Assembly (NCBI RefSeq): GCF_028561275.1
Contig: NZ_JAQQTF010000010.1
Coordinates: forward strand, 62,001-126,000
Direction of reading: 5' to 3'
DNA from: Aureisphaera galaxeae
GTDB taxonomy: Bacteria > Bacteroidota > Bacteroidia > Flavobacteriales > Flavobacteriaceae
Length of the DNA stretch: 64,000 nucleotides
Shown here piece by piece: positions 56,361-64,000 of the stretch. The notes under the pieces are model-generated. The model did not search any database. It was not told where the DNA came from and saw only the letters and a list, made by a program, of their open reading frames with translations. Every line of letters starts with the position of its first letter. Positions within the stretch are counted from its first letter, which is position 1. A program made the translations under genes and the position numbers.

Positions 56361-57716
56361 CTAAGATACGATATTCTGTATCTCTTCAAAATCCAAACCG
56401 CCGTAATTGCCGCTGCTCATCAACAATAACGAGGTATTTTCAAGTTTCTTGACAAATAAGTACTCTTTAAAAGCTTTGGGATCGGTATAAATGATAAGAT
56501 CGTCCCTTTGAAAGGCCTCTCCTATCTGATAGGCAGATATAGGATCCAGCTTCTTAATTTCGACCGCATGTGGGGAATAAAAAACTACTGCCGTATCGGC
56601 AGCATCCAATGCCCCTTTATATTCGGAAAGGAATTCTGGATTTAAACTACTATAGGTGTGCAATTCCAAACAGGCCAATAAATGCCGGTCTGCGTATTGA
56701 TCTTTTACGGCTTGGGTAGTCGCCTTCACCTTACTGGGAGAATGGGCAAAGTCTTTATAAGCGACACTTGATGCTCCTTCGGCAATCTTTTCCAATCGCT
56801 TGCTCGCGCCCTTAAAGGTGCCGATCGCTTCATAAAAATCATCTTGGTCCACACCCATGAGTTGACAAATCCACCGAGCCCCCTCCAAATTGTTTAAGTT
56901 GTGCTTCCCAAAGACTTCGATAGGCATGGGGCCTTCTGGGGTTTCCAATAGGGTTTCCCTATGCTCTACCTCATATTGTGGTGTGGCATAGGGGTATTTT
57001 TTAATCAACTGATTGGAACTTTCCACCACCTTCTTTACTTCTTCATCCTCTTCATTGTAAATAATGGCCCCTCCAGGGGTGATCTGCTCCAGAAAAATGG
57101 AAAACTGTTCTACATATTCAGAAAAGGTAGGAAAGACATTAATGTGGTCCCAAGCAATTCCGCTCAACAAGGCGATATTGGGCTTGTATAAGTGAAACTT
57201 AGGTCGGCGATCTATGGGAGAGGAAAGGTATTCGTCCCCTTCCAAAACGATAAAATCATTATGATCAGTAAGGCGTACCATGGTATCAAAACCTTCCAAT
57301 TGGGCGCCCACCATATAGTCCACATCCTTATCATGGTACTGCAGTACATGAAGAATCATGGACGTGATGGTTGTTTTACCATGCGACCCCCCTATTACTA
57401 CCCGTGTTTTTTCTTTGGATTGCTCATAGAGAAATTCGGGATAGCTATAAATGGTAAGGCCCAGTTCCTGTGCCTTCAATAATTCTGGGTTATCGGGCTT
57501 AGCATGCATACCAAGGATTATGGCATCCAAGGCATCCGATATCTTTTCGGGAAACCATCCGTAGGTCTCGGGCAATAGCCCTTTGGCTTCCAGCCTCGAC
57601 TTGGAGGGATCGAAAATTACATCGTCACTTCCCGTTACTTGATACCCTTTTTCGTGCAATGCCAAGGCCAAATTGTGCATGGCTGCGCCACCAATAGCTA
57701 TAAAATGTACTCTCAT
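56361..57716 (-). CDS. mpl: UDP-N-acetylmuramate:L-alanyl-gamma-D-glutamyl-meso-diaminopimelate ligase
   Basis: 451 residues. Mur-ligase architecture: N-terminal Rossmann-like domain (MRVHFIAIGGAAMHNLALAL), central ATPase domain with GGSHGKTTITSM (109-120) and C-terminal domain (YKDFAHSPSKVKATTQAV, HLLACLELHTYSSLNPEFL). The GGAAMHNLA and FAHSPSKV segments set Mpl apart from MurC. Mpl reuses the tripeptide L-Ala-gamma-D-Glu-meso-DAP by joining it to UDP-MurNAc, so the wall is of the DAP type. Cytoplasmic. Confidence 0.92.
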   Translation of the reverse strand: MRVHFIAIGGAAMHNLALALHEKGYQVTGSDDVIFDPSKSRLEAKGLLPETYGWFPEKISDALDAIILGMHAKPDNPELLKAQELGLTIYSYPEFLYEQSKEKTRVVIGGSHGKTTITSMILHVLQYHDKDVDYMVGAQLEGFDTMVRLTDHNDFIVLEGDEYLSSPIDRRPKFHLYKPNIALLSGIAWDHINVFPTFSEYVEQFSIFLEQITPGGAIIYNEEDEEVKKVVESSNQLIKKYPYATPQYEVEHRETLLETPEGPMPIEVFGKHNLNNLEGARWICQLMGVDQDDFYEAIGTFKGASKRLEKIAEGASSVAYKDFAHSPSKVKATTQAVKDQYADRHLLACLELHTYSSLNPEFLSEYKGALDAADTAVVFYSPHAVEIKKLDPISAYQIGEAFQRDDLIIYTDPKAFKEYLFVKKLENTSLLLMSSGNYGGLDFEEIQNIVS

Positions 57717-57826
57717 AAAATTCCTGAAAAGAACCTGTTGTTGGAATAACTCGTTTAACGAAGTAAAGATACTGCAAATACCTTGATGGCACCCGCTGCG
57801 TTGTTAATTTGAATTGAATACTGAAA

Positions 57827-58786
57827 TTAAAGCCCTAAGATAACTTGTCTTTCCTCTTTGGCTTCCTTAAAATCGGGGCGATCACGAAGTGCTTTATCAA
57901 TCCATTGCAAGGCCGTTTCCTTCTCCCCTATGTTTTTATAGATCTGCGCCAATCTAAAGTAAGCCCAATCCTTAGGAACACCATCGCTTACCGAGTGATT
58001 TTCTATGTATTTCTGAAGACAATTAATCCCCAATTCGGCATCCAAATTGTACTGTGCAGCTATTTTACCAATCTGATAACGCAATGCGTTTCTATCATGC
58101 ACCTTGAGACAGGTCTCAATAGTACGAATCGCTTTATCTGGCTGATCGGTGGTCTCGTATAAATTCGACAATTTTTCATACGTATGAACCGATCCTCCCA
58201 CGGTAATGGCATCCTTATAGTGTTTTTCTGCATCTTCTGGACGTTTACTGTATTCGGCAATGTAGCCTTGAGCCAAATGACCATCTACTGGGGATATTTT
58301 GGCCAACTGATTGGCAAAACGAATTGCCTTTTTCTCACTACCTCCAATAATACCCGGCAACTGAATGTAAAACTCCACCAATGCCCAACGTGCTTCTATG
58401 TGATTGGGATCCAATTTTGCAGCCTTCTCCAATTCCCTTTTAATGTCCCCGATATAGGACAGTGCACGGATCCGTGAAATCTCTAGGGCTTTCATCCCCA
58501 TGGACCCACCATATTTGAAATGATAGTCCGCATTGGTATCGTCTTCCTCTACCAATCCTTCGTAATAGTCAATAGCCGTATCCCAATCTTTAGCGTAACT
58601 CGCTATATCCCCTAAATATTCCCTTGTTTTCGCATGATCAGGATGATTTTCAAGGTAAGTTTCGAATAATGCCTTGGCTTTCTGGTATTCTTCGGCAATG
58701 AAATGGGCTTCCGCAGCCAAGAATTTGTTCTGAGCCGTTAGTGATACGGAAATAAATAGTAGGAATAGTAATATGGGTCTATTCAT
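57827..58786 (-). CDS. Exported tetratricopeptide-repeat protein
   Basis: 319 residues from ATG 58786, which opens a signal peptide (MNRPILLFLLFISVSLTA, cut before QNK); the TTG seven codons upstream is the end of a promoter box. At least seven TPR units follow (for example AEAHFIAEEYQKAKALFETYLENHPDHAKT, DWDTAIDYYEGLVEEDDTNADYHFKYG, DQPDKAIRTIETCLKVHDRNALRYQIG, KETALQWIDKALRDRPDFKEA). Helical scaffold for protein-protein contacts in the periplasm or at the outer membrane; partner unknown. Confidence 0.85.
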   Translation of the reverse strand: MNRPILLFLLFISVSLTAQNKFLAAEAHFIAEEYQKAKALFETYLENHPDHAKTREYLGDIASYAKDWDTAIDYYEGLVEEDDTNADYHFKYGGSMGMKALEISRIRALSYIGDIKRELEKAAKLDPNHIEARWALVEFYIQLPGIIGGSEKKAIRFANQLAKISPVDGHLAQGYIAEYSKRPEDAEKHYKDAITVGGSVHTYEKLSNLYETTDQPDKAIRTIETCLKVHDRNALRYQIGKIAAQYNLDAELGINCLQKYIENHSVSDGVPKDWAYFRLAQIYKNIGEKETALQWIDKALRDRPDFKEAKEERQVILGL

Positions 58787-58804
58787 AGCTCTGTTTTGGG
58801 ACTT

Positions 58805-58812
58805 CAAATATA
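58805..58812 (-). promoter_or_regulatory. Promoter -7 box of the TPR gene (TATATTTG)
   Basis: Full TAnnTTTG match on the minus strand, 18 bases before ATG 58786. Its last three bases form an in-frame TTG that is not the start codon. No -33 TTG at standard spacing. Confidence 0.55.
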
Positions 58813-58910
58813 AATAACTTATTTATTCTTGCTTGAGAATGAAACGTTAACGCAACTGCTTTATTTTTAATTCAGTACCTTTAAAAGGTAACAAATTAAA
58901 TTTTTCCGTT

Positions 58911-59282
58911 ATGAACTCTAAAGTTTTTATGGTCATAAGAATCCTCCTCGGACTCTTCGTTCTGTTCTTTGGCCTAAACAAATTCATCCCCATGCTGGAT
59001 ATGGGAGAACCCACCGGAGATGTGGCCACGTATTTTGGAGCACTTAGCAGCACCAAAACACTAACATTGGTCGCTATTGTTGAAATTTTGGCAGGTGTTG
59101 CCCTAATTTTTAACAAATTCGGAGCCTTAATGGCCATTATCCTAATGAGTGTTTCTGTAAACGCTCTCATGTTCCATGTAACTTTGGATCCTGCAAATAG
59201 TGCAGGGGCCATTGCCCTCTTAGTGCTTAACATAATAGTGCTCATAGGCTACAAGGACAAATACAACGAATTACTGAGTTAA
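58911..59282 (+). CDS. DoxX-family membrane protein
   Basis: 123 residues with four hydrophobic helices (FMVIRILLGLFVLFFGLNKF, TLTLVAIVEILAGVALIFNKFG, LMAIILMSVSVNALMF, AGAIALLVLNIIVLIGY). The first helix pair with RILLGLFVLFFGLNKFIPML is typical of DoxX/DoxD-like proteins. Function in bacteria is not settled; some members take part in redox or lipid matters. Divergent from the TPR gene; ends at a two-way terminator. Confidence 0.8.
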   Translation: MNSKVFMVIRILLGLFVLFFGLNKFIPMLDMGEPTGDVATYFGALSSTKTLTLVAIVEILAGVALIFNKFGALMAIILMSVSVNALMFHVTLDPANSAGAIALLVLNIIVLIGYKDKYNELLS

Positions 59283-59288
59283 GATAGG

Positions 59289-59312
59289 AAAAGGCCCAAA
59301 CGGGCCTTTTTT
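59289..59312. terminator. Two-way terminator between the DoxX and DUF4136 genes
   Basis: Stem AAAAGGCCC-4-GGGCCTTTT with A/T runs on both sides, serving the convergent genes to its left and right. Confidence 0.85.
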
Positions 59313-59829
59313 ACTTTTTAGGGGGAAACTTCTTCAATGCCTTCATAATGACATTCACATAATGGGCATCTTTCTGTTCGGGAGTAGCCCTTTCCTTTAG
59401 TTTACAGTCCACCACAGCTTGCCAGATAAGTTGATCTTTTTCTGAATCTATAAAATCGATGGTAATTTGTTGTTCAATAACAGGCCCGCCAATGGGGATT
59501 CCCACGCTTCCTCCAACACCTACATTACCTCCACCACCGCCAAGACCCAAACCAATGGTATTTCTGGAATTGGATAAGGCTTCTTCAGCATAGAAATTTA
59601 TCAAGAATTGAGGATTGGCGCTCTTTGTATAGCGGGTGAAGCCAAATGCGCTGTCTACCGCCATTATAATGCGCTTATTGTCCAATTCGCTAAGACCTGA
59701 ATCGATATTGGGATAAAACTGGTATTGGGTATAGGGACTCCAATCGGTCTGCTCTTCATAATCCACCGCAACAGTGGCGCCACAAGAAGCCAACAATAAA
59801 CTCAGGGCAAGGATTGTCAATAATTTCAT
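59311..59829 (-). CDS. DUF4136-family lipoprotein
   Basis: 172 residues. Lipobox ASC (MKLLTILALSLLLASC). The mature chain shows the DUF4136 pattern: YEEQTDWSPYTQYQFYP, RIIMAVDSAFGFTRYTKSANPQFLINFYAEE, ITIDFIDSEKDQLIWQAVVDCKL. A glycine-rich loop IGLGLGGGGGNVGVGGSVGI in the middle is low complexity but inside the family's usual variable loop. Function unknown; associated with the outer membrane. Confidence 0.85.
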   Translation of the reverse strand: MKLLTILALSLLLASCGATVAVDYEEQTDWSPYTQYQFYPNIDSGLSELDNKRIIMAVDSAFGFTRYTKSANPQFLINFYAEEALSNSRNTIGLGLGGGGGNVGVGGSVGIPIGGPVIEQQITIDFIDSEKDQLIWQAVVDCKLKERATPEQKDAHYVNVIMKALKKFPPKK

Positions 59830-59883
59830 AACAGTTATCTTTTTGAATAAAGATAACGAAAATGACTTTGTTAGATTGCAGGC

Positions 59884-61263
59884 CTATTCTTTAACGACCT
59901 TTTCGGTAATAACACCATTACTTGTGTGCACTTTCACCAAATACACCCCTTGAGGGAAATAAGAAAAGTCTACAGTACTCGTAGTCGTTTCGCGCACCTT
60001 TTGTCCAGCTACTGAAAAAACGGCTACGCTTTCAACACGTATGTTTTCACTTGAAGAAATCGTAAGGGTATGGGTCACCGGATTAGGAGATAATGAGATA
60101 GCTTCGGACAAAGAGAAATCCTCATCACTCAGTAAACAGGCCTCTTGAATTTCCGGTAAAGAACTACATCCTTCAGCATTGCTAACAATTGTTTTTGATA
60201 CAGCAGAATTATTGATCGCAATACAGGTGAATGCATTCGCGCAAGCGGCTAAATTTGCATTGCCAGAAATAACCAACTCGTCTACCTGTGTGGGTGAAAC
60301 CCCACTAAGGGCAGAAATGTCAACCAGATTAGGATTACTCACCATTAAAAGGCGACCATTCACTATCTGTAAATTTTCTAACCCTGCTAACGATTGTAGA
60401 TTGTCGTTATCATAAATATCCAAATGCTCGGCAAAGGTCAAGTTGTTTAAAAATGACAGATCGGTAATCAAGGTATTATACCCTATGCGAACCCTTCCGT
60501 TTACAGTCGAGATATTTTCCAATCCAACAAGATTTGTCAAGTCGTAATTCTTCAAAATAAACAAATCCATCAAAGTTTCAATATTGCTCAACCCCGCAAT
60601 ACTAGTAAGGTCTTCAAGGCTGGAAAGATAAATGGAACCAACGGATTCTAAATTGGATAACTCATCCACATTTGTAATGAATTCTGAAGATATGGCAATA
60701 TCCCCCGCTACCGATTGTACGTTTTCCAACCCGCTTAAACTGCTAAATAAATTACTCCCTATCGTAATGAAATCGAATTCCGTAACGGCGCTTAATTGGG
60801 AGATATCCTGTAGATTATCATTTTCGAACAAGTGAAGCGTATTCATGGATTGAACATTGTCCAACCCATTAAAACCAATCATATTATTATTGCCAAAAAA
60901 GTCGATTCCGTCCATGGTTTGTACGGCGCCGAGCCCAGTTAAATCCACCACTCCTTGATTCAGCCAAAAGGTTAACCTTCCCATGGAAGTGATATTATGG
61001 AGTCCTTGAAGGTCCGTTACATCCGTACTAAAAATGACAAGATCTTGGGCTTCGGTTAAAGCCGATAGTCCCAGAAGGTTCGTAATGCTATTTACAGTCC
61101 CTTCTATCTTAAGTTCGTGGGTTAATGCGGTACAACCAGGATAGTTCGTGGCGAAATTATCAATTTCGGCCTGCGAAGTAAGGATAATATCGCCAGTTGG
61201 GCATTGTGCCATCCCCAACATGCAACTCAATAAAAATAAGCTGGTAAGTAGTTGTTTTCTCAT
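59884..61263 (-). CDS. Secreted leucine-rich-like repeat protein with T9SS sorting domain
   Basis: 459 residues. Signal peptide to MAQ (cut near residue 19). From about 50 to 340 there are roughly twelve 22-25-residue units of the kind LTSIAGLSNIETLMDLFILKNYDL and LQSLAGLENLQIVNGRLLMVSNPNL, a receptor-L/leucine-rich solenoid. The last 75 residues are a T9SS type A domain (ISLSPNPVTHTLTISSSENI, SVAVFSVAGQKVRE, YFPQGVYLVKVHTSNGVITEKVVKE). Exported and surface-attached; similar proteins act in adhesion or binding, but the ligand is unknown. Confidence 0.88.
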   Translation of the reverse strand: MRKQLLTSLFLLSCMLGMAQCPTGDIILTSQAEIDNFATNYPGCTALTHELKIEGTVNSITNLLGLSALTEAQDLVIFSTDVTDLQGLHNITSMGRLTFWLNQGVVDLTGLGAVQTMDGIDFFGNNNMIGFNGLDNVQSMNTLHLFENDNLQDISQLSAVTEFDFITIGSNLFSSLSGLENVQSVAGDIAISSEFITNVDELSNLESVGSIYLSSLEDLTSIAGLSNIETLMDLFILKNYDLTNLVGLENISTVNGRVRIGYNTLITDLSFLNNLTFAEHLDIYDNDNLQSLAGLENLQIVNGRLLMVSNPNLVDISALSGVSPTQVDELVISGNANLAACANAFTCIAINNSAVSKTIVSNAEGCSSLPEIQEACLLSDEDFSLSEAISLSPNPVTHTLTISSSENIRVESVAVFSVAGQKVRETTTSTVDFSYFPQGVYLVKVHTSNGVITEKVVKE

Positions 61264-61369
61264 AGCGGAGTCAGAATTAATCCATCTCCTAAGATAACCA
61301 ATTAGGCTGTAATAGAGAATTTTACTTCTCCCGATTTATAAATTTGAAGAAATGCGAATCGAAAAGGGG

Positions 61370-62371
61370 TTACTGGTTAAGCATGCCCCAAAGCTTGTCC
61401 TTTAATTCCATCAATCCTTGTTGGGCCACAGACGAGAAGAAAAGGTACGGAATGCCTTCGAAATCTTTGTCGAGTTCGGCCTTCATTTCAGCCTTTAGCT
61501 CGTCATCCAGCATGTCACTTTTGGAAATAGCTACCAATCGTTCTTTATCCAATAATTCTGGATTGTAACGACGCAATTCATCCACCAAAATATCGTATTG
61601 TTTACGGATGTCATCCGCATCGGCAGGAATTAAGAAAAGTAAGGTAGAATTACGTTCAATATGGCGTAGGAAATAGTGCCCCAATCCTTTTCCTTCGGCA
61701 GCGCCTTCTATGATTCCAGGGATATCGGCCATAACAAACGAACGGTAATCCCTATAATCCACAATCCCCAAATTGGGTTTTAGGGTGGTAAACTCATAGT
61801 TGGCGATCTTGGGTTTGGCAGCTGTAATTACCGAAAGCAAGGTCGATTTACCCGCATTGGGGAACCCTACCAAGCCTACATCGGCCAAGACTTTCATTTC
61901 TAAGGTGATATTGGCCTCTTCTCCAGGTAATCCCGGTTGTGCGTATCGTGGTGTCTGTCGGGTAGCACTTTTAAAATGATCATTTCCACGACCTCCTTTT
62001 CCTCCCTTGGCAATGACCAACTCCTCACCATCTTCTAAAATCTCTTTGAGCACTTCGTTGGTATCGGAGTTCTTCACCACGGTTCCTAGCGGAACTTCTA
62101 TATATATATCTTCCCCATTGGCCCCCGTACTGGTTTGCTTTCCTCCGGCGCCACCATGACCTGCTTTAAAGTGGCGTTTGAACTTTAAGTGGTACAGTGT
62201 CCACATATTCTTGTTGGCCCTCAAGATAACATGCCCTCCGCGGCCACCATCGCCCCCGTCGGGACCACCTTTGGCCACAAACTTCTCCCTTCTCAGGTGG
62301 GCACTTCCTTGCCCTCCTTTTCCAGAAGTTACATGAATCTTTATATAGTCAACAAAATTCCCTTCGGTCAT
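61370..62371 (-). CDS. obgE: GTPase Obg (CgtA)
   Basis: 333 residues. Glycine-rich Obg domain (1-158, with [27 protein letters not shown]), then the G domain: G1 GFPNAGKST (169-177), G3 DIPG (216-219), G4 SKSD (283-286), switch region [12 protein letters not shown]. The C-terminal OCT domain of longer homologs is absent, as usual for this phylum. Obg is an essential GTPase in 50S assembly and stress response. It follows adk, separated by a hairpin with a T-tract. Confidence 0.95.
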   Translation of the reverse strand: MTEGNFVDYIKIHVTSGKGGQGSAHLRREKFVAKGGPDGGDGGRGGHVILRANKNMWTLYHLKFKRHFKAGHGGAGGKQTSTGANGEDIYIEVPLGTVVKNSDTNEVLKEILEDGEELVIAKGGKGGRGNDHFKSATRQTPRYAQPGLPGEEANITLEMKVLADVGLVGFPNAGKSTLLSVITAAKPKIANYEFTTLKPNLGIVDYRDYRSFVMADIPGIIEGAAEGKGLGHYFLRHIERNSTLLFLIPADADDIRKQYDILVDELRRYNPELLDKERLVAISKSDMLDDELKAEMKAELDKDFEGIPYLFFSSVAQQGLMELKDKLWGMLNQ

Positions 62372-62380
62372 GATTCCTTA

Positions 62381-62406
62381 TAAAAACAGCCCGATTAACG
62401 AGCTGT
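62381..62406 (-). terminator. Terminator-like hairpin between adk and obgE
   Basis: On the minus strand ACAGCTCG-5-CGGGCTGT (8 bp, one G-T) with five T. It either separates the two genes or partly attenuates read-through; obgE starts only 15 bases beyond the hairpin. Confidence 0.65.
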
Positions 62407-62414
62407 ATGTTATC

Positions 62415-62987
62415 TTATAATGTGTCGATCACAGCACTCAATCGTTCAGTGATCTCTTCTATAGTTCCAACCCCGTCTACTCCGTGGTATTTATCCTGAG
62501 CTTGGTAAAAATCCTTTAGTATGGCAGTCTCATCGTAATATACTTTAATCCTATTTCGGATGACTCCTTCGTCGGCATCATCGGAACGGCCAGAGGTTTC
62601 CCCTCTTTTCAGGAGGCGCTCTACCAAAATTTCATCATCTACTTCCAAGGCCACCATAGCATTGATCTGGCTGTCCTTGCTATCCATTAATTCGGCCAAG
62701 GATGCTGCCTGCGCTTCCGTACGTGGAAATCCATCGAATATAAACCCATTGGCACCAGCATTCTTTTCAACCTCTGCATTCAACATTTTAATAGTCACCT
62801 CATCGGGAACCAAATGTCCCTTGTCCATATAGCTTTTCGCCAATACGCCCAATTCGGTAGCATTTTTAATGTTGTAGCGGAACATATCTCCTGTAGATAA
62901 GTGTACCAATTGATATTTTTCCTTTAAAACCTCGGCTTGGGTTCCTTTTCCAGCCCCAGGAGGGCCAAATAATACGATGTTTTTCAT
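62415..62987 (-). CDS. adk: Adenylate kinase
   Basis: 190 residues from ATG 62987 (MKNIVLFGPPGAGKGTQAEV). An earlier ATG at 63032 would add 15 residues (MWNFFKSLFRSNKNR) and is possible, since the promoter box lies just before it. P-loop GPPGAGKGT (8-16); NMP-binding HLSTGDMFR; GFIFDGFPRTEAQA; LID with RGETSGRSDDADEGVIRNRI and no zinc ligands (short LID form). Balances AMP, ADP and ATP. In many bacteria adk sits in the spc operon; here it is 43 kb away, with obgE. Confidence 0.95.
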   Translation of the reverse strand: MKNIVLFGPPGAGKGTQAEVLKEKYQLVHLSTGDMFRYNIKNATELGVLAKSYMDKGHLVPDEVTIKMLNAEVEKNAGANGFIFDGFPRTEAQAASLAELMDSKDSQINAMVALEVDDEILVERLLKRGETSGRSDDADEGVIRNRIKVYYDETAILKDFYQAQDKYHGVDGVGTIEEITERLSAVIDTL

Positions 62988-63042
62988 CCGGTTTTTATTA
63001 CTTCTAAATAATGATTTAAAAAAATTCCACATAACGAAGGTG

Positions 63043-63050
63043 CAAAGATA
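63043..63050 (-). promoter_or_regulatory. Promoter -7 box of adk (TATCTTTG)
   Basis: Minus-strand TATCTTTG, full TAnnTTTG match, 55 bases before ATG 62987 and 10 before the alternative ATG 63032. Confidence 0.5.
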
Positions 63051-63069
63051 CCCATTTCGGAGAAGATTG

Positions 63070-63077
63070 TACCTTTG
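63070..63077 (+). promoter_or_regulatory. Promoter -7 box of purK (TACCTTTG)
   Basis: Plus-strand TACCTTTG ends 4 bases before ATG 63082, so the message is nearly leaderless. It lies 20 bases from the adk box, forming a compact divergent promoter. Confidence 0.55.
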
Positions 63078-63081
63078 CGCA

Positions 63082-64000
63082 ATGGCAAATTATTTTTCTT
63101 CGGAGTTCGTCCTAGGTATTTTGGGAGGCGGCCAATTGGGCAAGATGATGTTGTATGAAACACGTAAGTACGATATAGCCACCCATGTGCTAGATCCAAG
63201 CGCGGAAGCGCCCTGCCGAATTGCCTGCGATGTCTTTCAACAAGGAGACTTAATGGACTTTGAAACCGTATACGAATTCGGGAAAAAAGTGGATGTGCTC
63301 ACTTTCGAAATTGAAGGTGTTAATGTAGATGCCCTAGAGAAATTGGAAGCCGAAGGAAAAAAAGTATATCCTTCTGCCCATACCCTTCGGAATATTCAGG
63401 ATAAAGGAGTTCAGAAACAATTTTACAAAGAACATCGCATTCCTACTTCCCCTTTCATCGTTTTTGAAAACAAGAACAAATTGAACGAAGCCATAGTCCG
63501 CAAAGAACTGAACTATCCCTTTGTTTGGAAAAGCTGTACAGGCGGATACGATGGAAAAGGTGTGAGTATTATTCGGGATGCCGGGGATATCATTCCACTT
63601 TCCAGTGGGCCCTGCATTGCCGAAAAGTTGATTCCTTTTAAAAATGAATTGGCTGTAATCGTGTCTCGCAATCCTTCTGGAGAGGTAAAAACCTATCCGG
63701 TGGTTGAAATGGAATTCCATCCTGAAGCCAATCAGGTAGAATACGTGATTTGCCCAGCAAGGATTGATGAATCGGTTGCTGAAAAAGCCAGAGCTGTGGC
63801 AGCACAGGTTTCGGAAGCCTTTCAACATGTGGGATTGTTGGCGGTAGAAATGTTCCAAACCAACGATGATGAAATCTTGGTGAACGAAGTAGCACCCCGC
63901 CCCCATAATAGCGGACATTATAGCATAGAAGCCAGCTATACCAATCAATTTGAACAGCACATTCGGGCCATTTTGGACCTTCCTTTGGGCAATACCGATA
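63082..64000 (+). CDS. purK: N5-carboxyaminoimidazole ribonucleotide synthase (5' part, cut by the window end)
   Basis: Open from ATG 63082 to the window end, 306 codons without a stop; the last part is missing. The N-terminal Rossmann-like domain has VLGILGGGQLGKMM and DVLTFEIEGVN; the ATP-grasp part has DKGVQKQFYKEHRIPTSPF, WKSCTGGYDGKGV and NEVAPRPHNSGHYSIEAS. PurK converts aminoimidazole ribonucleotide, ATP and bicarbonate to the N5-carboxy form in purine synthesis, handing over to PurE, whose gene may follow outside. A long minus-strand ORF in the same stretch is a shadow. Confidence 0.95.
   Translation, partial: MANYFSSEFVLGILGGGQLGKMMLYETRKYDIATHVLDPSAEAPCRIACDVFQQGDLMDFETVYEFGKKVDVLTFEIEGVNVDALEKLEAEGKKVYPSAHTLRNIQDKGVQKQFYKEHRIPTSPFIVFENKNKLNEAIVRKELNYPFVWKSCTGGYDGKGVSIIRDAGDIIPLSSGPCIAEKLIPFKNELAVIVSRNPSGEVKTYPVVEMEFHPEANQVEYVICPARIDESVAEKARAVAAQVSEAFQHVGLLAVEMFQTNDDEILVNEVAPRPHNSGHYSIEASYTNQFEQHIRAILDLPLGNTD

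Noticed and set aside
59500-59560. Glycine-rich low-complexity run as a possible repeat element
   Set aside because: It is in frame inside the DUF4136 protein and explained as a flexible loop.
63334-63960. 208-codon minus-strand ORF
   Set aside because: It lies opposite purK, whose plus-strand frame shows clear family motifs throughout; the minus translation has no recognisable features.

Overview
The window is chromosomal DNA of a member of the Bacteroidota, almost certainly a Flavobacteriaceae. Four things point there: promoters of the Bacteroidota type (TTG, 17-23 bases, then TAnnTTTG, often only a few bases before the start codon); SusC/SusD outer-membrane uptake pairs; proteins with type IX secretion (T9SS) sorting tails; and the gene order rpsL ... 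rplQ-carA-eno-gltA-DDAH-family hydrolase on one strand. I do not commit to a genus.

Layout. 1-3060 is an AT-rich accessory stretch: the end of a DUF262-like gene, a HEPN-domain gene two bases behind it, then a cytosine-C5 DNA methyltransferase and a probable restriction endonuclease. It reads as the right end of a defence island. 3060-9300 holds single genes: a small beta-barrel protein, an acetyltransferase, an amidinotransferase-fold hydrolase, a beta-lactamase-fold hydrolase with an N-terminal repeat domain, and a membrane-bound AraC-type regulator. A 489-base gap (7628-8116) may encode a structured RNA on the minus strand. 9359-13422 carries gltA, eno and carA as separately terminated units. 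13514-30754 is the large ribosomal block on the minus strand (str, S10, spc and alpha operons, 32 genes from rpsL to rplQ). It is broken by a terminator-like hairpin between rpsJ and rplC and by a 100-base inverted-repeat gap between secY and infA.

30941-44579 is an outer-membrane region on the plus strand: a BamA/Omp85-type protein, then two SusC-SusD-lipoprotein triplets, the second followed by a secreted T9SS cargo protein. The second triplet and its cargo use a narrow codon set like the ribosomal genes, suggesting high expression. No glycoside hydrolase, lyase, sulfatase or dedicated regulator is present, so the substrate cannot be assigned.

44669-64000 is mixed core genome: rlmB, a rhomboid protease, rarA, a DUF5723 beta-barrel cluster, a YjjG-type nucleotidase, a DUF7033 protein, radC, DUF1569 and PaiB-like proteins, a membrane protein with an ExbD-like end next to mpl, a TPR protein, DoxX, DUF4136, a leucine-rich T9SS protein, obgE, adk and the start of purK (cut by the window end).

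Several genes have a TTG in frame upstream of the real start; in four of these the TTG is the last three bases of the TAnnTTTG promoter box. I trimmed such starts where an ATG or GTG follows. No tRNA, rRNA, CRISPR array or insertion sequence was seen.
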